The position numbers and the translations under genes were made by a program. A stretch of 64,000 nucleotides of DNA from Clostridia bacterium (GTDB taxonomy: Bacteria; Bacillota; Clostridia; Oscillospirales; Acutalibacteraceae): contig JAFODS010000042.1 of assembly GCA_017380575.1 (NCBI GenBank), forward strand, positions 1-64,000, read 5' to 3'. Positions 26,125 through 33,553 of this stretch are shown in pieces. Under the pieces are notes generated by a model. That model saw nothing but the letters and a program-made list of their open reading frames with translations, had not been told where the DNA came from and searched no databases. The first letter of the stretch is position 1. Every line of letters starts with the position of its first letter.

Positions 26125-26412
26125 TTAAATATTTTCATTGATGTTGTTGATTTCCTGCTCAAATGCAGCAAAAAGAGCTTCTTCAAGTTCATTTCGAGCC
26201 TGAGAAGTAATGGGACGGCAAACAGGTCTTGTAACATTCTCGCCCTGCTTTGTTGTGAAACTTGTCATAGGCATAGACATGTGTCTGCCGTTTTCGTTTT
26301 CGACAATTCTTACACCGCAAATTACAATGGCATCATCGATAACGATATTTGCATAAGCCTTTGTCGGCTTATCACCTTCGAGGATTTTCTTGATTTCAAC
26401 TTTAATGTTCAT
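26125..26412 (-). CDS. SpoVG-like regulator
   Basis: 95 residues from the ATG at 26412, with a GGAAAA site upstream. The pattern YANIVIDDAIVICGVRIVEN, then NGRHMSMP and a C-terminal helix starting RNELEEALFAAFE, matches SpoVG. SpoVG proteins bind RNA or DNA and regulate sporulation, division or virulence genes. Copies on conjugative elements are common in Clostridia. Here it sits between the ParB-like gene and the pilins and may set pilus expression. Confidence 0.75.
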   Translation of the reverse strand: MNIKVEIKKILEGDKPTKAYANIVIDDAIVICGVRIVENENGRHMSMPMTSFTTKQGENVTRPVCRPITSQARNELEEALFAAFEQEINNINENI

Positions 26413-26456
26413 TTTGGATTTTCCTTTCTTTTGCATAAATAAAAAAGGATAAAGAA

Positions 26457-27329
26457 TCACCTGTCACGGCTATTCCTTATCCTCTGTTGGTAACGGTTAT
26501 AGAAATCGAGAGCTTTCAGCACATAGTCGCATTGTCCCTCTACCGGTATGTTCTTGGGAATTAATCCGACAATACGTTTATCCCTGAATGGGGATTTTTC
26601 TTTTTGGTTCGGCTTTTCCTCTGACATTATCGCTTCTATAACTTCTGATGTTAATTTGCCATCACTATGAAATTTTCTCAATCGGATGGCCTGATAGTGC
26701 GAAGGTGTAGCATCATTATAGTCAATGGTTTCATATAACTGTTCCTGTGCTTCTTCGGGTAAGTACGATATCTCTACCGCAGGTCGCATTGCAATTCTAC
26801 CTTCATCAACAAGTTCAAGTAAATCAGGTATAAGATTCGTAAGTCGGATATATCTGCGAATTTGTTCGCGACTTTCTCCAACTTCTTCTGCAAGCTGTTC
26901 GTTAGTTCTGAACTTCGACTCCGATGGTGTCGAAGTTTTATCTGTCCGCATTCCTTGTCTGTTCATAGCTTCAAGTCGCATCTTATATGCAAATGCCTTT
27001 TCACTGGGTAAGATAATTTCCCTTTGAAGATTTGAGTCTACCATTGCTAAAATTGCTTCATCCCTCGTCATTTCTTTTACTTTTGCAGGTATTTTTTCAA
27101 TTCCTGCAATTTCAAAAGCTCGTTTTCGTCTGTGCCCGGATACCATTTCGTATTTTCCGTCCTCCGTTGGTCTTATGATGATCGGTTGTATCAGTCCTCT
27201 CTGCATAACGCTCTCTACGAGCTCGTTCATGCTCTCATCGTCTTTGACCTTGTATGGATGGTCGGGAAAATCTCGGATTTGGTTTATTGGGACTTGGACT
27301 ACCTTTTCCTCGTTTTCTATGTTCATCAT
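26457..27329 (-). CDS. Mobile-element ParB-like protein
   Basis: 290 residues. The N-terminal ParB/Sulfiredoxin domain is clear: PINQIRDFPDHPYKV, RGLIQPIIIRP, the nucleotide-binding VSGHRRKRAFEIAG, and LAMVDSNLQREIILPSEKA. A helix-turn-helix follows (TNEQLAEEVGESREQIRRYI). The C-terminus is short and basic. It is distinct from the chromosomal Spo0J and Noc-like proteins in this window and probably serves maintenance or gene regulation of the element. No ParA-like partner is adjacent except the TadZ-like ATPase. The ATG has no good ribosome binding site and lies three bases after a tiny upstream gene, so translation is probably coupled. Confidence 0.85.
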   Translation of the reverse strand: MMNIENEEKVVQVPINQIRDFPDHPYKVKDDESMNELVESVMQRGLIQPIIIRPTEDGKYEMVSGHRRKRAFEIAGIEKIPAKVKEMTRDEAILAMVDSNLQREIILPSEKAFAYKMRLEAMNRQGMRTDKTSTPSESKFRTNEQLAEEVGESREQIRRYIRLTNLIPDLLELVDEGRIAMRPAVEISYLPEEAQEQLYETIDYNDATPSHYQAIRLRKFHSDGKLTSEVIEAIMSEEKPNQKEKSPFRDKRIVGLIPKNIPVEGQCDYVLKALDFYNRYQQRIRNSRDR

Positions 27330-27332
27330 AAA

Positions 27333-27422
27333 TTAGAATACAAAGAAAGAAACGATTTCACTGATTATCTGAAGAAATACTGCACTGTAAAGACCGGGCA
27401 GTACGAGCAAAGCGTGAATCAT
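27333..27422 (-). CDS. 29-residue hydrophobic peptide upstream of parB
   Basis: A perfect GGAGG site eight bases before an ATG opens a 29-residue frame (MIHALLVLPGLYSAVFLQII, then SEIVSFFVF). It is one hydrophobic helix and so a likely single-pass membrane peptide. Its stop codon lies three bases before the parB-like ATG, which has no site of its own, so ribosomes finishing this peptide may restart on parB. It may be a real membrane peptide or a leader whose main job is coupling. Confidence 0.55.
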   Translation of the reverse strand: MIHALLVLPGLYSAVFLQIISEIVSFFVF

Positions 27423-27846
27423 TACTTTTTCCTCCATTTTTTATAATTTGATTATGTGTGACTTTTTCTGTTACTAAAGTCCATCGAGAATAAACATTTT
27501 TTCACTCCTTTCTTTTTGAAGATAGCTGTTATTTTATTTAACAGCTATGTACAGACCGAAACCCAGATAAGGCGAATCGGTCTTATATTAAATGCAGTAT
27601 TTGTCCACGACACCCCTGCATAGCTTTTGCTTTACGGGAAACATATAGGGTACAGTTTGCTAAACTGCATCATAGGAATTTCACCTCTGCCGGGTTCTCC
27701 GCCAGCTCCGTAGAGAAGTATCATTATCGTTTTGACTGTCATCGCCATATCGGTTGCAACCCGATACCTGTACAGGGATTCTCGCTCTTTTCTTTTTCGA
27801 AAATCAAGGCGTACCTGTTACCGTAGCTCATCATCAAAACTAACGT
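27423..27846 (-). ncRNA. Structured 5' leader / candidate RNA upstream of the ParB-pilus operon
   Basis: About 420 nt without a long gene, downstream of a promoter at 27847-27875. On the minus strand it holds several inverted repeats: a nine-base perfect stem around 27525-27550 (ATAGCTGTT with AACAGCTAT), a stem closing GACCGA/TCGGTC (about 27555-27584), and a TGCAGTTT/AAACTGCA hairpin (about 27653-27670). It also contains tiny frames: 38 codons at 27632-27748 and a 7-codon frame at 27474-27497 with a strong AGGAG site. The mix of hairpins and short frames suggests an attenuating leader or a separate structured RNA. I cannot match it to a known class. Confidence 0.5.
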
Positions 27847-27875
27847 CCTATATGAGTGATTTGTTCACTTTTCAA
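27847..27875 (-). promoter_or_regulatory. Candidate promoter of the ParB-pilus operon
   Basis: On the minus strand TTGAAA (27870-27875), a 17-base spacer and TATAGG (27847-27852) form a moderate sigma-A-like promoter. It fits the start of the long structured leader before the ParB-like gene. Confidence 0.5.
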
Positions 27876-27975
27876 TGTGCATGAAAGGTGTTGAAAAAAA
27901 ATACCCTTCATTATGTTTGCACTGGGAGAGGCCAAATTCGGCATCATTTTCCAAAAAGTTCACAAAAAATTCAAA

Positions 27976-28006
27976 AAGCTGCTCGTTTTATTAAAACGAA
28001 CAGCTT
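27976..28006 (-). terminator. Terminator after hamB
   Basis: A long hairpin (arms 27976-27990 and 27991-28006, one unpaired base) lies about 30 bases past the hamB stop and is followed by T residues on the minus strand. Confidence 0.75.
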
Positions 28007-28037
28007 GTAAATATGAAATTTTATGTTCTCAAAATAA

Positions 28038-31000
28038 TCATCTTAATAAATAGTTTAATCTTTCAGAAAAGTACGCTGGATAATCCCTTAGTAAAGCAAA
28101 CACATCTTCTTTAAACCATTTTAAAACTTGCAAGACAATATCAGGCTCTATAGTATTAGATATTAGAATCTCTGATATCTTTGATACCAATACACGATCA
28201 TTAAAAATTTTCTCACAAATAGAAATGGCTGTTTGTGAAGATACACCATATTTCACCTTATTTTGCAAAACATTTAATGTTGCACAAAGATTATCTTTAG
28301 TATTGTCTTTTTCTAAGATGTTTATCAAATCACAAATATTACCGATTAGAATATTTAACCGATATGATATTATTTTGTTGCAAACGTCATCAACATCAGA
28401 AATGTCGCAACCAGTTTCAATACTAATTTCTATTGGAGTCTTATTTTTTATCCATAAACAACATATTTCATATAACTTATCCTTTAATTTACATTTTTCA
28501 TTTTGCAAAAAAAATTCTACTATTAAAAAAAGTAAATCTTCTTCCGAAAAGACTTTTTCAGTAAGTTTTTTTTCGATAATCCACTCTTCAATTTTTAAGG
28601 ATAAATCAATGCCTGTCATCCCATAGGAATAATTACGAAGTTGCTCCGTTGTATAATTTTGTAGCTTTTTTTCAATTTTTAGAAAAAACTGTTCTATTAG
28701 CTCTTTTTCTTTGTCTGAAGCCAAAGCATACGCTAATGTGCTTCGACAAACCTTTATGGCTATTTCTTGATTCGTTTGCTCAGTATAATTGCATGCAAAA
28801 GCTAGACATAAATAATTTTCAATTTGAGACAGCACTTCTCGTTTAAAAAGCATTTCATTAAAAATATTATTTTGAGTTTTATAGGGTTTTTCTGCTAAAT
28901 ACGCTGCATTAAGTTTTTTTGCGAAATCAATAAAACAATCTTGATTCTCAAAGTTATCTAAAATATATTTTGCAATACCTGTTCCTTTATAAGTAATCTC
29001 ATAATCAACCTCGAGATTTTTCACTAAGGACAAAATAGAACTGCTACATTTTTCAGAAAACTTTGGATCAAATAACGAAACGCAGTCTTGCCAAACATAT
29101 TTCCCTCGATATGTTCCTTGTTGGTCATAAATTTTAGGGTCAGTTATTATAATGCTACCCTCAGTGTAGATTCCTGATCTTGCCGTTCTTCCTATAAGAT
29201 TTTGGAAGTTCCGAACTTTTATTAGTTCCTGACCAACGTGTACGCTTGTAACTAATAAATACTTAATTGGAATATTAACTCCTTGTGCAAGTGTTGTTGT
29301 ACAAACCACACAGGAAACATGGCCATTTTTAACCGCATTTTCCACGGCTAGCTTTATACCATTAGGAATGTTAGCTGAATGGGGTAATATCCCAAGTGCA
29401 CAAGCTTTTGTATAGTAGTGTTCTGATCCATAATACTCCTCTAAGTGCTTTTTTATCTTGTTAAGTTCTTCTTTGTTTGCTGTGTTTCTAAAAACAGATA
29501 AATCTAAGCCTCTTTCTTTCAATTCTATCAATCTGTTGAATATAGTTTTCATAGAGCGTTGCTGTCCCATGTATATTGCAACACCGCCGTTATGACATAA
29601 TTTCATAGCGTTATATATTGCAATATCGTTGGATGAACTTAAATCCGGGAAGTATCGGGGTTTCTGTTCCCTTGGACGTTTCTTTAATTCGGAAACCTGT
29701 AAGACCCTAGGAATATAATAATCTTCATTGTATGGATCGTCAGTATAAAAATGAATATCACTTTGTTTAGAAACAAATCCAATTGACTTCGGTGTTGATA
29801 AAATATTAGGATCAGAAGCTAACACACCATCTTGTTGGAATAGCCATTCTTTTATTTCATTAGAATTAGGCAAGACAGCAGAAAGCAAGACAACCTGCTG
29901 ATTATCTCTCAGCTCATTACGGATATGAGTAACGAGCAACTCATATGTAACACCTCTACCACCATCATCAAACATATGACCCTCATCAAAGAGAAACAAA
30001 TCAATCGCTTCTAATATTTCTGGCTGATGATGCATAATATAGCTAAGTTTTTCGGGAGTACAGATAAGAATCTGCTTGGTAGTATTAGCTCCAAATAGTG
30101 ACAAAAAATCATTTTGCAAAACATCGGAGAACTGATTTACGGATGCAACATCTCTGAAAGCTTTATGCATATCGTTTGTTATCTCATTACATAGTGCTCT
30201 TAACGGTGCTATAACCATTGCGGTATCAGCTCTATCTGCAAGAAAAGCTGAACGTATTATTAATTCTATACTTTTGGTCTTTCCTACCCCTGTAGGCAAC
30301 TGGACAATTGCATTTTCTCCGCACAAAATACCTTTTTCAGCAACAAGTCGCTGCGCCGGCCAAAGCATTTTCAGAGAAGACTTTGTTTTAAGATAATTTT
30401 CCCATTCTTCTATAGGAATATCTGAATGCTTCGGTAACAATACCCATGATGAGTTCTCTATCGCTTTGTAAATTGATGCTATAAGTATATCAACAAAAAA
30501 GATCTCATCAGGATCATCTTTATTATAAATTTCTTTCCGATATTCAGTTAAGTGAACTTTTAGTACTGAAGCATCTGCTCCTTTTTCAAAGCAATCAAGA
30601 AATGCATTATTAATTTTTGAAAAAGTATCAGTAATTTTGATATAAGATAATTGTTTTTGTAACAGTAAATATGAATATATGCTCAACAGTAATAATTGAG
30701 GTGTTTTATTTTTATCATTAAACGAAGAAAACAACTTTGCAATTAAAACTTTTGAACTTCCAAAATTATTTGATAGAAAATATGCCGATGCTCCAGATAA
30801 TAAAAAATCAACATCGTAGTTTTGTCTGTCTTTCGAGCAGAATGCTGCATCATAATATTGTGCAGACTGACTTAACAACGGCTCAAATTCACTTATGTCT
30901 ACTGTATTATTTTCAATTATTGCTTCTGCATATTTAGAAATCACATAAGTTGTTGGCAAAGATAGTTCATTCGAATTCAACTTAAAGTGAGGGTATTCCT

Positions 31001-31082
31001 TTAATGGTGTATTGTATTCTACCAATTTTGCTTTTGCTTTTTGGTATTTCATCATGTAATTAGAACGTGTTCCGAAAATCAT
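28038..31082 (-). CDS. hamB: HamB-like SF2 helicase of a Hachiman defence system
   Basis: The ATG at 31082 overlaps the hamA stop (ATGA), with GAGAGGTG upstream, giving 1014 residues. The helicase motifs are present: Walker A LPTGVGKTK near residue 262, a DEGH box near 366 (LFLFDEGHMFDD), motif III LLSAVLPN, and motif VI NLIGRTARSG near 628. A long alpha-helical C-terminus follows. In Hachiman systems a DUF1837 nuclease (HamA) is paired with an SF2 helicase (HamB), which senses damaged or foreign DNA and releases HamA. Gene pairing, order and motifs fit. AT-rich composition sets it apart from the pilus operon. Confidence 0.85.
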   Translation of the reverse strand: MIFGTRSNYMMKYQKAKAKLVEYNTPLKEYPHFKLNSNELSLPTTYVISKYAEAIIENNTVDISEFEPLLSQSAQYYDAAFCSKDRQNYDVDFLLSGASAYFLSNNFGSSKVLIAKLFSSFNDKNKTPQLLLLSIYSYLLLQKQLSYIKITDTFSKINNAFLDCFEKGADASVLKVHLTEYRKEIYNKDDPDEIFFVDILIASIYKAIENSSWVLLPKHSDIPIEEWENYLKTKSSLKMLWPAQRLVAEKGILCGENAIVQLPTGVGKTKSIELIIRSAFLADRADTAMVIAPLRALCNEITNDMHKAFRDVASVNQFSDVLQNDFLSLFGANTTKQILICTPEKLSYIMHHQPEILEAIDLFLFDEGHMFDDGGRGVTYELLVTHIRNELRDNQQVVLLSAVLPNSNEIKEWLFQQDGVLASDPNILSTPKSIGFVSKQSDIHFYTDDPYNEDYYIPRVLQVSELKKRPREQKPRYFPDLSSSNDIAIYNAMKLCHNGGVAIYMGQQRSMKTIFNRLIELKERGLDLSVFRNTANKEELNKIKKHLEEYYGSEHYYTKACALGILPHSANIPNGIKLAVENAVKNGHVSCVVCTTTLAQGVNIPIKYLLVTSVHVGQELIKVRNFQNLIGRTARSGIYTEGSIIITDPKIYDQQGTYRGKYVWQDCVSLFDPKFSEKCSSSILSLVKNLEVDYEITYKGTGIAKYILDNFENQDCFIDFAKKLNAAYLAEKPYKTQNNIFNEMLFKREVLSQIENYLCLAFACNYTEQTNQEIAIKVCRSTLAYALASDKEKELIEQFFLKIEKKLQNYTTEQLRNYSYGMTGIDLSLKIEEWIIEKKLTEKVFSEEDLLFLIVEFFLQNEKCKLKDKLYEICCLWIKNKTPIEISIETGCDISDVDDVCNKIISYRLNILIGNICDLINILEKDNTKDNLCATLNVLQNKVKYGVSSQTAISICEKIFNDRVLVSKISEILISNTIEPDIVLQVLKWFKEDVFALLRDYPAYFSERLNYLLR

Positions 31083-31885
31083 TTTTTGCACCTCTCGTAA
31101 ATCTTATGTGCAATATCCATTAGTGTTTTACCATGAATATAAAATATCTTCTGCTTACTACTGATTTGCAACTCTTCACCCGAAGCACTTAATTCAATTT
31201 CTTGATCTACTGCTTGACGACTACTGAAACCTGCAGCAGCATATGTGAGTTTATAATTGTTTTCAGGCTTTAATAGAAATCTGGCCACCTCACTAGACTG
31301 CTCAATGTTCCCAAGTTCCTTTAATCGTTTGCGACAATAATCTATAGTTCTAGCAAGTCGCTGTTCATCTTTTTTTGATTCAGTAATAGCTTTTTCGAGC
31401 GGGGAATAATCACTTTTTGTCAATACAGCTTTTACCTCTGTAGCAATAAGCTCGTCCTTTTCGTTTGGTTTTTTACTTTTATCGAAAAATTTATACCCAA
31501 TAACATCTGTGCCGTGCTCGGAATTGTTTTTTCCTGAGCGGTTCTTTTGCTTATATCTAGGCACAGAATAATTAAATATAAACTCTAATAAATCGCAAAC
31601 TATTATTTCTGTTATGTCTCCGGAACGAGCCGTCGGGCCTAGAACTTCATCCTTTTGTGGAATTACATATTCACGTAAGTATTGCTCTACGCTCATCCCG
31701 TTTATTTCAGCATCTATTAACAAATCCTCGTCTTCTATATAATTTCGTCTTATATGTAAGGCCCACTCATCAAAAATCGTTTCATCTTCTTTATAATCAA
31801 TCTTGTAACATTTTATTGGAATTCCATCTTTAATTGTGATTCCTTTTTCTTCAACAATCCAATCCATATAGCTTGGTCTTTCCAT
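31079..31885 (-). CDS. hamA: HamA-like (DUF1837) nuclease of a Hachiman defence system
   Basis: The start MERPSYMDW follows AAAGGATG, giving 268 residues; a longer frame to 31924 lacks a site. A PD-(D/E)xK-type pattern is visible: the Glu in GDITEIIVCDLLEF, the Asp of HGTDVIGYKF and the Glu-x-Lys of IATEVKAVL. This matches HamA, the DNA-degrading effector. It overlaps hamB by four bases and lies 23 bases after a third gene under one promoter. All catalytic positions look intact, so the pair is probably functional. Confidence 0.85.
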   Translation of the reverse strand: MERPSYMDWIVEEKGITIKDGIPIKCYKIDYKEDETIFDEWALHIRRNYIEDEDLLIDAEINGMSVEQYLREYVIPQKDEVLGPTARSGDITEIIVCDLLEFIFNYSVPRYKQKNRSGKNNSEHGTDVIGYKFFDKSKKPNEKDELIATEVKAVLTKSDYSPLEKAITESKKDEQRLARTIDYCRKRLKELGNIEQSSEVARFLLKPENNYKLTYAAAGFSSRQAVDQEIELSASGEELQISSKQKIFYIHGKTLMDIAHKIYERCKK

Positions 31886-31908
31886 ATATACATCCTTTCG
31901 ATACTTTA

Positions 31909-32721
31909 TTATAAGGCCATACAAGTATTTTCTTTCAAATATTCATAGCAATTTTTGTCTATCATCTCTATATTATTTTTAAAAAACTCCACAATAAATG
32001 GTGCCACCCAATATTGTGAATCTTTCGGAGGGATTTGACCAAACTCAAGATAATCAATATAATCCGTAGACATTATGTATAGCGGTGAACACAAAACCAA
32101 TAGAAATAAAAATGTTGTTGTAATATATTTTGCTATATATATAATATTTTTGAATTGATTTTCTATATTGTTCTCATCTAATGAACTAGCGTTAATATTA
32201 TAAAATGAATATCCATTGCCATGAGTATAATTGTTTAAGTGTTTACCGATTTCGTCGAAGCTCTTTTGCAAACCAAATTTATAAACAGACTCCTTCAGAT
32301 TATCTGACATACCAATTGTTGATAAAACTTCACTTATGTTTAAATTACTAAGGTTATTCTTACACCACTGTTCAATATTAGTTTCCATCTTGTTTGTTTT
32401 TGCGTTTTTTTGAAGTTTTACATTTGAATCATAAACTACAAGATATAAGCAAAAGAACAAATCATCCCTGTATTTACGTAACAATGTGTAAGCATCAGCA
32501 AGACAAAAACACTTACAACATTCAATAATATTTCCTAATGTTAATTGTGATGAAATTAAAATAGTTTGTAACGAGAAAACATAATTTTTACAAACAATAT
32601 TATCGCGACCAAACACCAAAAAATTAAAATCACCTAAAAATGATTCTAGTGATTTTAATTGTTCAATTAAAATCAACGTGTTTTTGCAGTTATTTATTAT
32701 ATTTTCATTTATATTTCTCAT
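31909..32721 (-). CDS. Unknown helical protein, first gene of the Hachiman operon
   Basis: 270 residues, very AT-rich, predicted mostly alpha-helical, with a hydrophobic segment near residues 193-217 (TTTFLFLLVLCSPLYIM). A charged LLRKYRDDLFFCLYL segment and a HLNNYTHGNGY segment recall the helical pair and terminal His of HEPN-like proteins, but the canonical Arg-x4-6-His is not present, so I do not assign it. It is transcribed from its own promoter and precedes hamA by 23 bases. Standard Hachiman loci are described as two genes, so this may be an added sensor, regulator or cargo. Confidence 0.65.
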   Translation of the reverse strand: MRNINENIINNCKNTLILIEQLKSLESFLGDFNFLVFGRDNIVCKNYVFSLQTILISSQLTLGNIIECCKCFCLADAYTLLRKYRDDLFFCLYLVVYDSNVKLQKNAKTNKMETNIEQWCKNNLSNLNISEVLSTIGMSDNLKESVYKFGLQKSFDEIGKHLNNYTHGNGYSFYNINASSLDENNIENQFKNIIYIAKYITTTFLFLLVLCSPLYIMSTDYIDYLEFGQIPPKDSQYWVAPFIVEFFKNNIEMIDKNCYEYLKENTCMAL

Positions 32722-32781
32722 GTTTTAGCAACCTTTCTTTAATACAAAAACAACAAGTATTCAATAGAATCTATATATCAA

Positions 32782-32810
32782 ATTATATCTTGTTTTAAAC
32801 ATAAAATCAA
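32782..32810 (-). promoter_or_regulatory. Promoter of the Hachiman operon
   Basis: TTGATT (32805-32810), a 17-base spacer and a perfect TATAAT (32782-32787), read on the minus strand, lie about 60 bases before the first gene of the operon. No other strong promoter is seen between the three genes. Confidence 0.75.
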
Positions 32811-33000
32811 CAAATTATCACACGCAAGAACACACTTAACTCATAGACTGTCAAAAGGATATATGAAAATACTTTGTCAAATATCGTCATTCTTTAATTA
32901 GACGTTTTTTAGATATTATGAAATTAATTAGGAGAGCATAAGTATACTAACAAAAATCAATCAGAGAAGAATGCAATAACACTACAACATTCAACTTTTA

Positions 33001-33093
33001 TGTTAGCAGAAAATGAACCCGATATGAATTCATGTTAGCAAAACACTGAAAAATGTTAGCAAAAAGCAAAAATCCTGCTAACATTTGTTAGCA
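33001..33093. repeat. Cluster of TGTTAGCA repeats near the element end
   Basis: TGTTAGCA occurs directly at 33001, 33033 and 33054, then as an inverted pair (33076-33083 and 33086-33093). A related TACTAACA lies at 32945. No gene covers this part of the 500-base gap between the Hachiman operon and tRNA-Arg. Spacing and position suggest binding sites for a recombinase, an excisionase or a partition/replication protein. Confidence 0.65.
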
Positions 33094-33176
33094 GCGACTT
33101 TCACCTTGAAGTTGTTAGTTAACTTGTTTTCTGGTCAAAAATCTGTAAATTAACCTTTCGCAGATTAAAAACAAAT

Positions 33177-33220
33177 AAAGACCGAAAAGCCTTGATAAAT
33201 AAGGGTTTTTCGGTCTTTTT
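33177..33220 (-). terminator. Terminator after tRNA-Arg
   Basis: A 12-base stem (AAAGACCGAAAA from 33177, with TTTTCGGTCTTT at 33207-33218) lies directly past the tRNA 3' end. It could act in both directions. Confidence 0.8.
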
Positions 33221-33222
33221 AA

Positions 33223-33297
33223 TGGCACCCCCTACCGGGATCGAACCGATATTTAGGTCTTAGGAGGACCTCGTTCTATCCATTGAACTAAGGAGGC
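33223..33297 (-). tRNA. tRNA-Arg (anticodon CCT)
   Basis: The minus strand folds into a full cloverleaf. The acceptor pairs GCCTCCT with AGGGGGT, the D arm is GTTC/GAAC, the anticodon stem AGGTC/GACCT holds loop CTCCTAA (anticodon CCT, reads AGG), the T loop is TTCGATC, and CCA is encoded. A TATAAT-like -10 lies at 33325-33330 with a weak -35. It sits exactly where island sequence gives way to core genes, a common integration site. Confidence 0.9.
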
Positions 33298-33382
33298 ATG
33301 TGCCAATTTTATGAACTTTTTGATATTATAATAACTTCGTAACGATCACTTTTTCCAAAAAGGTGAATGACACAACCAACAA

Positions 33383-33421
33383 TTAGGAGGCGAACGCTCT
33401 ATCCATCTGAGCTACGAAGAC
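33383..33421 (-). pseudogene. 5' half of a second tRNA-Arg(CCT), truncated
   Basis: Read on the minus strand from 33421, it has an acceptor 5' strand GTCTTCG, a good D arm (GCTC...GAGC), the anticodon stem TTCGC and the loop CTCCTAA. After the loop the expected GCGAA, T arm and 3' acceptor are missing. It is therefore the 5' part of a tRNA-Arg(CCT) cut at or just after the anticodon loop. It shares the loop with the intact tRNA 86 bases away and is best explained as a scar of element integration. Confidence 0.75.
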
Positions 33422-33495
33422 AATTTCGATTGAAAGTATTCTACCAAAAACCGCCTGTTCTGTCAACCATATTTGTGTGTTTGTGCATTGACTTT

Positions 33496-33524
33496 TTGAC
33501 AGTGTGATGATATACTAATATACT
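33496..33524 (+). promoter_or_regulatory. Promoter of the mre cluster
   Basis: TTGACA (33496-33501), a 17-base spacer and TATACT (33519-33524) form a near-perfect sigma-A promoter about 30 bases before the first gene of the cluster. Confidence 0.85.
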
Positions 33525-33553
33525 GAATAAAATTGTAAAGTGGGCGAATTTTT

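Noticed and set aside
27632..27748. A 38-codon protein gene in the leader
   Set aside because: No convincing ribosome binding site; overlapping hairpins explain the sequence better. Kept only as part of the leader description.
31909..32721. Classifying the third Hachiman-operon gene as a HEPN RNase
   Set aside because: The YTHGNG segment is suggestive, but the Arg-x4-6-His motif is absent.
32941..33100. CRISPR array from the TGTTAGCA repeats
   Set aside because: Repeats are only eight bases, spacing is irregular, and no cas genes are nearby.
3238..33222. Calling the island a Tn1549- or Tn916-type conjugative transposon
   Set aside because: No relaxase, VirB4, VirD4 or typical transfer genes are visible in the window, so the transfer type cannot be named.
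33360..33425. A second functional tRNA next to tRNA-Arg
   Set aside because: Only the 5' half through the anticodon loop is present; the T arm and 3' acceptor cannot be found.
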